From the NCBI GenBank assembly GCA_002340985.1, contig DDNC01000002.1, positions 163,413-208,143 on the forward strand: a stretch of 44,731 nt of DNA. Direction: 5' to 3'. The notes below the pieces were generated by a model that had not been told where the DNA came from, ran no database searches, and saw only the letters and a list, made by a program, of their open reading frames with translations. Positions 24,243 through 32,280 of this stretch are shown here, piece by piece (within the stretch, counting starts at the first letter, position 1; every line of letters begins with the position of its first letter). The position numbers and the translations under genes were made by a program. Origin of the DNA: Firmicutes bacterium UBA2530 (GTDB lineage: Bacteria; Bacillota; Clostridia; Tissierellales; Sedimentibacteraceae).

Positions 24243-24893
24243 ATGAATAGGATTTTCAGACATGAAAATATAAAAACATGGATTTTGTTTGCGGTGACAC
24301 TTTTAGTGGGATTAATTTCATACAATTATCTTCCGGAACGAATACCAATACATTTTGATGCAGCTGGAAATATTGATAGATATGGCGGAAGAATAAGCAT
24401 TTTTCTTGCCCCGGCTGTTATTGCTGCAATGACATTACTGGCTGAATTTGTGCGGAATGTGGATCCTAAAAGAAATGCATACAACAAGTTTAACAAGCAG
24501 TATTATATGATATTTTTTGCGGTTTCATTGCTTATGTTCATGATACAGCTGTACACAATTGCAATCAGCATGAATATAGAAATACTGAATATAAGCATAA
24601 TAATGCCTGTTGCCATTGGAATGCTGTTCACAGTAATAGGAAATTCAATGCCGAAATTCAAACAGAACTTTTATGCAGGTATACGAACAAGCTGGACACT
24701 CTCGGATGAAGAAATATGGTTTAAAACACATAGATTTGGGGGAAAGCTCTGGTTCATCGGAGGAATACTCATGATGGTAACAGCAGTACTGCCGAAGAAT
24801 ATGAATTTCATTGTTCTTCCATCTTTAGCGCTGGTGCTGGGATTGCTTCCTGTGATCTATTCATATGTAATATACAGAAATAAATATAAATAA
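24243..24893 (+). CDS. SdpI-family membrane immunity protein
   Basis: A 216-residue membrane protein with about six hydrophobic helices. The first extracellular loop has the DUF1648 motif IPIHFDAAGNIDRYGG, and the SdpI domain has PKFKQNFYAGIRTSWTLSDEEIW. It follows the sdpR-like gene by one base. SdpI confers immunity to the SdpC cannibalism toxin and acts as receptor in B. subtilis. No sdpABC toxin genes lie in this window, so it may protect against foreign toxins or serve as an orphan signal receptor. Confidence 0.85.
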   Translation: MNRIFRHENIKTWILFAVTLLVGLISYNYLPERIPIHFDAAGNIDRYGGRISIFLAPAVIAAMTLLAEFVRNVDPKRNAYNKFNKQYYMIFFAVSLLMFMIQLYTIAISMNIEILNISIIMPVAIGMLFTVIGNSMPKFKQNFYAGIRTSWTLSDEEIWFKTHRFGGKLWFIGGILMMVTAVLPKNMNFIVLPSLALVLGLLPVIYSYVIYRNKYK

Positions 24894-24894
24894 A

Positions 24895-24939
24895 AAATGT
24901 GACAGTTGCGGATTCATATTCCAACTGTCACATTTATTT
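24895..24939. terminator. Bidirectional terminator
   Basis: AAATGTGACAGTTG (24895-24908) is the exact reverse complement of CAACTGTCACATTT (24922-24935), between convergent sdpI-like and pruA genes. Confidence 0.8.
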
Positions 24940-26531
24940 TAAGCAAAGTATTCTTTTGTTACTCTCGGGCTCATCCAGCGCATCATATTGAATTTTGAGC
25001 CTGCTTTGTCATTTGTTCCTGATAATCTGGAGCCTCCGAAAGGCTGTTGACCTACAACAGCTCCTGTGGGTCTGATATTCACATAGAAGTTTCCTGCGGA
25101 ATGAATCAGCTCTTTTTCAGCTTCTTCTATTGCATATCTGTCCTTGGCGAAAATGGAGCCCGTTAATCCGTATTTTGAAGTGTTATTGCATAGAGATAAA
25201 ATCTCGCTGTAATTCTCATCCTCATACAGATATATTGTGAGAACAGGTCCGAAAATTTCTTCTTCCATTGTTTTGAAATGAGGGTCTTCAGTCAATATTA
25301 TTGTAGGGTTAACGAAGTATCCTGTGCTGCAATCATAGGTTCCTCCAACCAATATTTCCGCATTATTTGAGCTTCTCGCATACTCAATGTAGCTTGATAT
25401 TGTATCGAATGATTTTTTGTCGATTACTGCTCCCATGAAAGTATCAATTTCTTCGATGTCTCCGACTTTTAATGAAGATGCTTTCTCAATCAGCAATTCT
25501 TTAATATCTGCCCACACACTTTTTGATATATATGCTCTTGAGGCTGCGGAACACTTTTGTCCCTGAAATTCAAAAGCACCATCGATTAAGCCTTGTACAA
25601 GCAATGTTCTGTCTGCGGAAGGATGTGCTATAATGTAATTTTTCCCTCCCGTTTCTCCCACGAGTCGAGGGAAGGTTCTGTAATTTCTGATGTTTTTTCC
25701 TACGGCAGACCACAGGTCGAAAAATACTTCGGTTGAACCGGTGAAATGTATACCGCTCAGGTACTCATTTGACAATACAGAATCACTGATATCACCTGAA
25801 TTCGATGGAATGAAATTTATAACTCCGTCAGGCATGCCTGCTTCCTGAAACAGCTTGTAAACAACATATGCTGAATAGACTGCGTTTGATGCAGGCTTCC
25901 ATATAACAGTGTTTCCAGCCATTGCAGGAGCTCCTGTCAGGTTAGCTGCTATGGAAGTAAAATTAAATGGCGAGACCGCAAATATAAAGCCTTCCAAAGG
26001 CCTGTAAACAGTCTTGTTCCACACATTTTTTGTTGATATGGGCTGTTCGCCGTATATTTGCTGCAGGCTGTATGCGTTGTATTTCATAAAGTCAACCAAC
26101 TCGCACGCCGAATCTATTTCTGCCTGCTTGTATGTCTTGCTCTGATTAAGCATTGTAGCAGCGTTCAGCTTTGCTCTCCAAGGGCCTGCCGCTAACTCTG
26201 CAACTCTGAGAAATATGGCTACCTTGCTCTGCCACGGAAGTTCTTCCCACATATGCTTAGATTTTAAAGCTGCTTCTATTGCAAGCTTGATTTCCTCTTT
26301 CCCTGCCTTGTGGTATTCGCCGATAACCTTTCTATGGTTGTGCGGCAATACACATTGTCCGATATTTCCTGTTCTTATTTCTTTGCCCCCGATTATCACG
26401 GGGATATCAATTGCCGTACTTTTAATTCTTGCCAGCTCGGCTTCTAACTCCAATCTCTCACTGCTTCCGGGAAGGTAGCTCAAAATAGGTTCATTTTCAA
26501 AATACAGTTCTTTTATAATGTTATTATTCAT
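24939..26531 (-). CDS. pruA: L-glutamate gamma-semialdehyde dehydrogenase
   Basis: A 530-residue aldehyde dehydrogenase of the 1-pyrroline-5-carboxylate dehydrogenase group. It has the substrate-binding YRPLEGFIFAVSPFNFT, general base Glu in VGETGGKN, catalytic Cys in FEFQGQKCSAASRAY, and the C-terminal VVGQQPFGGSRLSGTNDKAG typical of P5C dehydrogenases. It oxidises glutamate semialdehyde to glutamate with NAD+ in proline or ornithine catabolism. The frame extends to 26567, but ATG 26531 (minus) has TAGGAGGC just before it. No proline dehydrogenase is adjacent. A -10 TATAAT-type box and paired ATATGG repeats lie upstream (about 26625-26670). Confidence 0.92.
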   Translation of the reverse strand: MNNNIIKELYFENEPILSYLPGSSERLELEAELARIKSTAIDIPVIIGGKEIRTGNIGQCVLPHNHRKVIGEYHKAGKEEIKLAIEAALKSKHMWEELPWQSKVAIFLRVAELAAGPWRAKLNAATMLNQSKTYKQAEIDSACELVDFMKYNAYSLQQIYGEQPISTKNVWNKTVYRPLEGFIFAVSPFNFTSIAANLTGAPAMAGNTVIWKPASNAVYSAYVVYKLFQEAGMPDGVINFIPSNSGDISDSVLSNEYLSGIHFTGSTEVFFDLWSAVGKNIRNYRTFPRLVGETGGKNYIIAHPSADRTLLVQGLIDGAFEFQGQKCSAASRAYISKSVWADIKELLIEKASSLKVGDIEEIDTFMGAVIDKKSFDTISSYIEYARSSNNAEILVGGTYDCSTGYFVNPTIILTEDPHFKTMEEEIFGPVLTIYLYEDENYSEILSLCNNTSKYGLTGSIFAKDRYAIEEAEKELIHSAGNFYVNIRPTGAVVGQQPFGGSRLSGTNDKAGSKFNMMRWMSPRVTKEYFA

Positions 26532-26633
26532 AGTGCCTCCTAACTGATAATTAATTTGTATATACATACGTCAATGATAAAAAAGTTACTTATAGTTTTC
26601 AATGCGCTCGTGTTTGATTACTATATTATATTA

Positions 26634-26670
26634 AAAAAAGCAATATGGCAACATAAAAAACGATATGGAC
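26634..26670. repeat. Direct repeat upstream of pruA
   Basis: AAAAAAGCAATATGG (about 26634-26648) and AAAAAACGATATGG (about 26657-26670) are near-identical and lie about 23 bp apart, two helical turns. They sit upstream of the AT-rich -10 region of pruA on the minus strand. This spacing suits tandem binding of one regulator. Confidence 0.35.
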
Positions 26671-26694
26671 TAAATATACGACGATAAGAAAAAA

Positions 26695-26715
26695 CGGCAT
26701 ATAAATTATATGCCG
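26695..26715 (-). terminator. Terminator of the tandem LbH gene
   Basis: CGGCATATA (26695-26703) pairs perfectly with TATATGCCG (26707-26715). On the minus strand TTTTTTCTT follows. Confidence 0.8.
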
Positions 26716-26767
26716 CAAATTAATTTATGAAAATTTGGATAATCATTTCATAACAAATAGTAAATAT

Positions 26768-27745
26768 TTATTTAAGTATAGCCCATGACGGTCTTTTCAG
26801 AGTTTCGGTATTCTCTCCGGTCGATTTAGCGGGGAACCCCTCTAAAGTTTTGTTGTCACTAAAAATGCTTCTTTGTTTTATCAGGCTTCCGGATTTAACC
26901 AAGGTATTTTTCCCGATTTTGCTGTAGTCGCATACTATGGAGCCTGATTCTATAATGCTGAATGCACCTATGGTAGTTCCGTGGATTATGCAGCCCGGTC
27001 CAATGGTGACATTGTCTTCAATTATCAGTTCATTGTCGGGCAGCAAATGCAGCACTGAGTTTTCGAGAATTTGTACGTTGCAGCCTATTTTAACCGGTCC
27101 GTGTGAATTTCCGATTATTTTCACTCCCGACGCTATGACGGAGTTGCTTCCTATTACTACGTCCCCCGTTATTTCAGCCGAGTCATATATGAAGGCCGAA
27201 TCATCAATCAAAGGGTATTTATCTCCGTATTCATATAATCTTCCCATTTTTTCACCTTCCTTCGGTTCGTTGCTCACTATGTTTTCATCGTACGTGCTCA
27301 ATGAGAGATCGTTGCCTCTCATTCTTGCAATCATTTGCTTATCTTCTGGTGTCAGCTTCCTTATTATTCTTCCCGGTCTTCCAACCACAACGGATTCGTC
27401 CGGTATAACGCAGCCTGACGGTATTATTGTGCCCTCTCCGAAAATGCACATGTTTCCGATTCTGGAGCCGGGAAGGAAAATAACGCCGTTGCCTATTTCG
27501 CACAAATCACCGATTTCTGTTCCCAAAGCAACACACTTGTGACCGAATACAGTCTTGCTGCCCACTTTCAGAGGATTATCAGGTGTTCCCACAAGGACTG
27601 AGTTTTCAAGAACCCATGATCTATTGCCGATGGTTACAGAGTCATCAACAGAGCGCAGAACGGACCCCTGTGCAACATATACATCCTTTCCCAGCCTTAT
27701 CTTACCGAGTAATCTGGCAGAGTCGTCTATTTTAATATTTTCCAC
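26768..27745 (-). CDS. Tandem gamma-carbonic-anhydrase-like (left-handed beta-helix) protein
   Basis: A 325-residue protein made of two gamma-carbonic-anhydrase/PaaY-like hexapeptide-repeat domains (about 1-160 and 180-320) joined by a charged linker. The usual single-domain length is about 170. Aligning each half with the zinc-site pattern (VLH ... GHxxxxH) shows half 1 as V52, H69, L74 and half 2 as H233, P250, H255. Neither half has all three ligands, but together they do. The start is probably GTG (minus, 27743-27745), 6 bp after AGGAGG; a TTG at 27760 lies before that site. Enzymatic activity (carbonic anhydrase or acyltransferase) is not established. Confidence 0.8.
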   Translation of the reverse strand: MENIKIDDSARLLGKIRLGKDVYVAQGSVLRSVDDSVTIGNRSWVLENSVLVGTPDNPLKVGSKTVFGHKCVALGTEIGDLCEIGNGVIFLPGSRIGNMCIFGEGTIIPSGCVIPDESVVVGRPGRIIRKLTPEDKQMIARMRGNDLSLSTYDENIVSNEPKEGEKMGRLYEYGDKYPLIDDSAFIYDSAEITGDVVIGSNSVIASGVKIIGNSHGPVKIGCNVQILENSVLHLLPDNELIIEDNVTIGPGCIIHGTTIGAFSIIESGSIVCDYSKIGKNTLVKSGSLIKQRSIFSDNKTLEGFPAKSTGENTETLKRPSWAILK

Positions 27746-27913
27746 TTTCCACCTCCTCAATATGTTATTGCAATTATAACACGGAAAAAGAAGGTCATAA
27801 AGTATAACTTATTTTTATGATTGAGAGATATTGTATGAAAAACATGAAATTGACTAAAATTCGCAGGTCGTGATATTCTTGTCTATGATTTTAATAAATT
27901 ACGAGGAGTAGAT

Positions 27914-28471
27914 ATGAACAGAAATAATTCTAATTTTAAACTTGTTTTTTCAGCTTTGGCAATTGCCCTTAATATCGTATTGGGAACAGTGGTTGGGTTG
28001 CTGAATATACCTCTTTTATTTTTGGATACAGTAGGTACGATTTTTTCCGCAGCATTGTTCGGTCCGTGGTACGGAGCAGCTGTAGGGGGTCTGACGAATG
28101 TAATCCAGGGGATACTGACGAATCCAAAGAGTATACCATTCGCTCTTGTTAACATAACAGTGGGCATTATTGTGGGTTTAATAGCAAGAAAGTGGAAATT
28201 CAACATTGTGACATCAATAGTAACAGGTCTTGTATTGTCTGTGGTGGCGCCGCTTATAGGAACGCCCATAGCCACATATGTGTATGGAGGAATAACCGGA
28301 GATTTCAATGATGTATTTTTTACGTGGTTAGTTAAATCCGGCCAGTCTATTTTTGCCGCAGCATTTATTCCGAGAATTACAAGCAATATTGTTGATAAAA
28401 TAGCAAGCTGTGTAATAGTGTCACTGTTGATAAGCAAAATACCTGCGAAATACACTCAAGGAAACAATTGA
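27914..28471 (+). CDS. ECF transporter S component, CD3073-like
   Basis: A 185-residue polytopic membrane protein with about six helices. The S-component pattern includes LSALAIALNIVLGT-like first helix residues, LFLDTVGTIFSAALFGPWYGAAVGGLTN, and SIPFALVNITVGIIVG. It resembles the CD3073 family of C. difficile. S components bind a small nutrient and share the EcfA/A'/T energising module encoded elsewhere. The next gene, a TudS-like desulfidase, starts one base after its stop, suggesting the cargo is a thiolated base or similar sulfur compound. ATG 27914 follows GAGGAG. Confidence 0.85.
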   Translation: MNRNNSNFKLVFSALAIALNIVLGTVVGLLNIPLLFLDTVGTIFSAALFGPWYGAAVGGLTNVIQGILTNPKSIPFALVNITVGIIVGLIARKWKFNIVTSIVTGLVLSVVAPLIGTPIATYVYGGITGDFNDVFFTWLVKSGQSIFAAAFIPRITSNIVDKIASCVIVSLLISKIPAKYTQGNN

Positions 28472-28472
28472 A

Positions 28473-28958
28473 ATGGATAGAAGCAAAAAAGTAATATTTG
28501 TTTCTCACTGCATATTGAATCAGAATACGGTTGTTTATCCTCTGGCAAGAGCAAAGGGAGCCTACAGGGATATTGTAACGGAGCTTATGAATAATGGTAT
28601 CGGTATTCATCAGCTCCCATGCCCGGAATACAGGTACCTGGGACTTAAAAGAGAGCCTATGACAAAGGAGCAGTATGAAACGGAGGATTTTCGGAGATTG
28701 AACAAAGGTATTGCTTCTGATGCAGTGAGAATTATAAAGGAATACATCAGCAGTGGATACAATATGCTGGGGATTATAGGAATAAACGAAAGCCCCACAT
28801 GCAGCATAAACGGTGAAAAAGGCATATTTATGGAGGAGCTGCTTTGTGGCTTGTCCGAAGAGGACATAAAACTTAGATTGATTGATGTGCCTTCAGATTA
28901 TTATGACGGTGTCAGAGGTGAAAGCTTTATAAAAGCGCTGCGTGATTTTATCGAATAA
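28473..28958 (+). CDS. TudS-related putative desulfidase, CD3072-like
   Basis: A 161-residue DUF523/TudS-like protein. Three conserved Cys occur in SHCILNQNTV (residue 12), QLPCPEYRYLG (near 50) and ESPTCSING (near 109). In TudS (thiouracil desulfidase) such cysteines hold a [4Fe-4S] cluster whose free iron takes the sulfur. It follows the ECF S component by one base, and the CD3072/CD3073 gene pair is conserved in Clostridia as I recall. The pair probably imports and desulfurates a thio-compound for base salvage or sulfur supply. The substrate is unproven. Confidence 0.82.
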   Translation: MDRSKKVIFVSHCILNQNTVVYPLARAKGAYRDIVTELMNNGIGIHQLPCPEYRYLGLKREPMTKEQYETEDFRRLNKGIASDAVRIIKEYISSGYNMLGIIGINESPTCSINGEKGIFMEELLCGLSEEDIKLRLIDVPSDYYDGVRGESFIKALRDFIE

Positions 28959-28964
28959 GAGGAT

Positions 28965-29026
28965 ACCCGTAAGTCATATGGAACAAAATTATTTTCCCGT
29001 ATGGCTTACGGGTTCGTTATTTTTTT
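28965..29026 (+). terminator. Terminator of the ECF/TudS operon
   Basis: ACCCGTAAG (28965-28973) pairs with CTTACGGGT (29005-29013), extended by TCATA/TATGG, and is followed by a T-run. Confidence 0.75.
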
Positions 29027-29088
29027 GCATAGTTGTTTAATTTGTAAAATATGCTTATAATATAATTAAATAATGAAGGAGGAGAAAT

Positions 29089-29409
29089 ATGATAATTTCG
29101 ACCACCCCGTCATTGGAAGGAAGAAGGATACGGGAATATAAGGGAGTAGTATTCGGAGAGGTAGTATCAGGCGTTGATTTTGTAAAGGATATTGCAGCAG
29201 GTTTCACGAACTTTTTCGGCGGACGTTCACATTCCTATGAAGGGGAGCTTATTGCAGCAAGAGAGCATGCCATAGAAGAAATGAAGAACAGGGCATATCA
29301 GATGGGTGCAAATGCAGTCCTGGGAGTGAGTGTAGACTTTGAGGTCTTGGGAAGTGCAAACAACATGATGATGGTAATAGCATCGGGAACAGCTGTATTG
29401 ATAGAATAA
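29089..29409 (+). CDS. YbjQ/UPF0145 family protein
   Basis: A 106-residue protein of the YbjQ (heavy-metal-binding domain) family. It has the N-terminal TTPSLEGRRIREYKGVVFGE, the central DFVKDIAAGFTNFFGGRSHSYE, and the GANAVLGVSVDFE strand pair. The family forms pentamers of unknown role. ATG 29089 follows AAGGAGGAG. The prolyl-tRNA editing gene starts 20 bp after its stop, so the two may be co-transcribed. Confidence 0.88.
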   Translation: MIISTTPSLEGRRIREYKGVVFGEVVSGVDFVKDIAAGFTNFFGGRSHSYEGELIAAREHAIEEMKNRAYQMGANAVLGVSVDFEVLGSANNMMMVIASGTAVLIE

Positions 29410-29429
29410 AATTACGGGAGAATCGTGAA

Positions 29430-29969
29430 ATGGGAACGAAAGATAAAATATTTTATTCAAGGCCGGATGAGGACAGGCTTCAGAAGGAGATTGACACGTA
29501 CGAAGTGCTGGAAAGGCTGGATATTCCGTTTACGGGAACGGATCATGAGGCTGCAATGACGATGGAGGATCTGCAGGCGGCAGAGGAGGCTCTGAATGTT
29601 AAAATAAGCAAGAATCTTTTCTTATGCAATTCGTCAAAAACAAAGTTCTACATGCTTATTATGCCGGGCAGCAAGAAGTTTCTCACTAAAAATCTGTCCA
29701 GTCAGATAAACAGTTCAAGACTTTCATTTGCTGACGGGTCATATATGGAAGAGCTTTTAAATATAACGCCCGGCTCGTTAAGTGTGTTCGGACTTATGTA
29801 TGACAGGGAAAACAGGGTGAGCCTCATAATAGACGAGGATGTGCTTGGCAGTGAATATTTTGGATGCCACCCTTGTGTCAATACGTCCACAGTCAGGGTG
29901 AAGACTGAGGACATATTAAATAAATTTCTGCCGTATACTGATCATCAACCTGTAATAGTCAGGCTGTGA
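29430..29969 (+). CDS. proX: Prolyl-tRNA editing protein (YbaK/ProX family)
   Basis: A 179-residue YbaK/ProRS INS-domain protein of the PrdX/ProXp-ala type. It has EVLERLDIPFTGTDHEAA at the start, a KNLFLCN strand, the PGSKKFLTKNLSSQ segment with the conserved Lys, and the C-terminal FGCHPCVNTSTVRVKTEDIL. These free-standing domains hydrolyse alanine mischarged on tRNA-Pro. It is close to an alanyl-tRNA editing gene (33135) and a tRNA-binding protein (34344), making a loose tRNA-quality group. ATG 29430 has GGGAG upstream. Confidence 0.88.
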   Translation: MGTKDKIFYSRPDEDRLQKEIDTYEVLERLDIPFTGTDHEAAMTMEDLQAAEEALNVKISKNLFLCNSSKTKFYMLIMPGSKKFLTKNLSSQINSSRLSFADGSYMEELLNITPGSLSVFGLMYDRENRVSLIIDEDVLGSEYFGCHPCVNTSTVRVKTEDILNKFLPYTDHQPVIVRL

Positions 29970-29998
29970 CGGGCGGTACATAATTACTTGGAGGAAGC

Positions 29999-31447
29999 AT
30001 GAATAATTTATCATCAAGGACAATTTCGACAATTGAAAAGGAAATGAATTACTGGAAGATACCGGGAGCGGCTGTTGCCGTTGTCAAGGACAGAAAGCTA
30101 TGGTATTCAGGAGGATTTGGGTTCAGAAACTGCGAGGGCGGTCTTCCGGCAGATGGAAATACGCAATTTTGCATAGCATCATGCTCAAAGTCGATGACAT
30201 CAGCTCTAATTTCAGTGCTTGTGGACAAGGGGATACTTAGCTATGACGAACCTGTTACAACTTATGCGCCGAAGCTTATTATGAAGGACCCGGCTGCAAG
30301 TGCCATGTCACTGAGGGATATTTTGTCACACAAGACAGGCTTCGGTGCCCATGATGCCATATGGCCGGGCGACAGAAGGAGAGAAGAGCTGGCAGTAAGC
30401 TTAAGATACATACAGCCTTGCACCGGTTTCAGAGGAGAGGCGATTTACAGCAATGTCATGTACGCAATGGCAGGATATGTGGCTGAATGTGCTACGGGAA
30501 AATCATGGGATGAACTTATGCAGAAATATATTTTCGAGCCTCTCAAGATGATGCGTACGAATTGTTCTGCTGATATTATGAAAAATGACGATAATTATGC
30601 TGTGCCATACAGATACATAAACGGAAAATTAAGTCCGCTTGAAATATGGAATGTGGACTTGGCTGGACCTGCTGCATCCGTAAATTCAACAGCGGAAGAT
30701 ATGGCAAAATGGCTCATGATGCATATTTCTGGAGGTAGGACATCTGAAGGACGGGCGCTCATTCAGCCTTCAACATTTATAGAAATGCATTCTGTGCATT
30801 CGCAGTTTGATGATTCTGTCGGCGGCGGTGACGGTTTCTATGAATGTATAGACTATTCAATGGGATGGAAGACGGGAAACTATAAAGGACATAAATTAAA
30901 GAAACATACGGGTAAAATCGAGGGATACAGCTCAATACAGGCATTTCTACCGGAGGATGGTATAGGAGTGGTAATTCTGACTAATTTCCACTCTCCTACG
31001 GTGCCGTTCATGTACGGTTCTCTGTATACTATACTTGATGAAGTCCTTGGACTTGAATATGAAGAATGGACGTCGAAGTTTCACGGTGATGATCTGCCTG
31101 AGGAAGAAGAATATTTGGACTGTGATGTAAATTACTTTAATGAGGAAAAGGTTCATGGAACACATACGACACTCTCATTAAAAGACTATGAGGGAACATA
31201 TTTTAACAGAGGATACGGAATGCTGCGTATTGCTGAAAGGAATAACTTGTTGCATATGCTTTACAGGGATATGGATATTCTGCTGGAGCATTATCATAAT
31301 GATGTGTTCAAGGCAGATGGAGTCAAGGAAGATATCCTTACGATTACATTGCCGGTTAGCTTTGAGGTTGACAACGGAACGACAAAAGCTGTTGCAGTGC
31401 GATTCGAGCCCATGGTTCAGGATATTGTTTTTATAAGGGAAGAGTAA
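29999..31447 (+). CDS. Serine hydrolase, class C beta-lactamase family
   Basis: A 482-residue serine hydrolase of the class C beta-lactamase/penicillin-binding-protein fold. The nucleophile motif is SCSK (S-x-x-K, near residue 57), the second motif is YSN (near 149), and HTGKIEG (near 305) supplies the KTG-like HTG motif. A C-terminal domain of about 110 residues resembles DUF3471. No signal peptide is seen, so it is cytoplasmic. Likely activities are D-aminopeptidase, esterase or peptidoglycan-fragment hydrolysis rather than drug resistance. ATG 29999 follows TTGGAGG. Confidence 0.85.
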   Translation: MNNLSSRTISTIEKEMNYWKIPGAAVAVVKDRKLWYSGGFGFRNCEGGLPADGNTQFCIASCSKSMTSALISVLVDKGILSYDEPVTTYAPKLIMKDPAASAMSLRDILSHKTGFGAHDAIWPGDRRREELAVSLRYIQPCTGFRGEAIYSNVMYAMAGYVAECATGKSWDELMQKYIFEPLKMMRTNCSADIMKNDDNYAVPYRYINGKLSPLEIWNVDLAGPAASVNSTAEDMAKWLMMHISGGRTSEGRALIQPSTFIEMHSVHSQFDDSVGGGDGFYECIDYSMGWKTGNYKGHKLKKHTGKIEGYSSIQAFLPEDGIGVVILTNFHSPTVPFMYGSLYTILDEVLGLEYEEWTSKFHGDDLPEEEEYLDCDVNYFNEEKVHGTHTTLSLKDYEGTYFNRGYGMLRIAERNNLLHMLYRDMDILLEHYHNDVFKADGVKEDILTITLPVSFEVDNGTTKAVAVRFEPMVQDIVFIREE

Positions 31448-31464
31448 CTGATAATATTAAAATT

Positions 31465-31500
31465 GTGAAAGCGGCAGATGTATTTACCTGCCGCTTACAC
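31465..31500. terminator. Bidirectional terminator
   Basis: AAGCGGCAG (31469-31477) pairs perfectly with CTGCCGCTT (31488-31496), with GTG/CAC outer pairs. It overlaps the stop of the minus-strand tag gene. Confidence 0.65.
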
Positions 31501-32052
31501 CTGTCCATGCCTGAAGCAGCCTGTCAAATGATCGTTTATTATTCCGGTAGCTTGTAGGTGCGCATATACTATTGTTGATCCTAAAAATTTGAAGCCTCTT
31601 GATTTTAAATCCTTGCTGACCATGTCCGAAAGCTCAGATGTGGCAGGCACTTCCGACAGATCATTCCAGTTGTTTACAACCGGCTTGTTGTCTACAAAAC
31701 TCCAGATATAATTGTCAAAGCTTCCGAATTCTTTTTGTATCTCGATGAATCTGGCCGCATTATTGATGGAAGCTTCAATCTTTTTACGGTTCCTTACAAT
31801 TCCGGTATTTTGCATAAGTTCTTCGATTTTGTCTTTATCATACTGTGCTACCTTTTCTGCGTCAAAGTCATCATATGCTTTTCTGTAGCTTTCTCTCTTC
31901 CTGAGAACCGTAATCCAGCTTAATCCTGCTTGGGCAGACTCAAGCACTAAAAATTCAAAATGCTTTTTTTCATCATGGACGGGCACTCCCCATTCTTCAT
32001 CGTGGTACTTCACATAGAGCTCATCATTTCCGCACCAGCCGCATCTGTTCAT
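31495..32052 (-). CDS. tag: DNA-3-methyladenine glycosylase I
   Basis: A 185-residue Tag protein. It keeps the zinc ligands at the E. coli positions: C4 and H17 (NRCGWCGND, YHDEEWG) and H175 and C179 (NDHLTGCFRH). It also has the family segments LVLESAQAGLSWITVLRKRE and SRGFKFLGSTIVYAHLQATG. It excises 3-methyladenine from alkylated DNA. The ATG at 32052 (minus) follows GTGAGGTAA. It is monocistronic and convergent with the serine hydrolase gene. Confidence 0.95.
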   Translation of the reverse strand: MNRCGWCGNDELYVKYHDEEWGVPVHDEKKHFEFLVLESAQAGLSWITVLRKRESYRKAYDDFDAEKVAQYDKDKIEELMQNTGIVRNRKKIEASINNAARFIEIQKEFGSFDNYIWSFVDNKPVVNNWNDLSEVPATSELSDMVSKDLKSRGFKFLGSTIVYAHLQATGIINDHLTGCFRHGQV

Positions 32053-32136
32053 ACTATTACCTCACATTGGATTTATTTTGGTATAAATGAGTATAGCAGT
32101 ATATTCCTTTGGGGTCAATGGCCTGTGAATCCGGAC

Positions 32137-32165
32137 TTGACAAAAACGACATTATTTGATATTAT
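32137..32165 (+). promoter_or_regulatory. Promoter of the NlpC/P60 gene
   Basis: TTGACA (32137-32142) and TATTAT (32160-32165) are exactly 17 bp apart. This gives a leader of about 110 nt before the start codon. Confidence 0.65.
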
Positions 32166-32280
32166 ATCGGAGTTATCATATCGTTTGCATAATTTTGTCA
32201 ACTTGATTTTACTGTTGCGGACAAGCGGTAGCTTAGGAAAATAGAGAAAAGGAATCCACTGAGGATTATAGGATATAGTT

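Noticed and set aside
27883..28455. A 190-codon minus-strand frame opposite the ECF S component
   Set aside because: It is the antisense shadow of a recognisable membrane protein and lacks a ribosome site.
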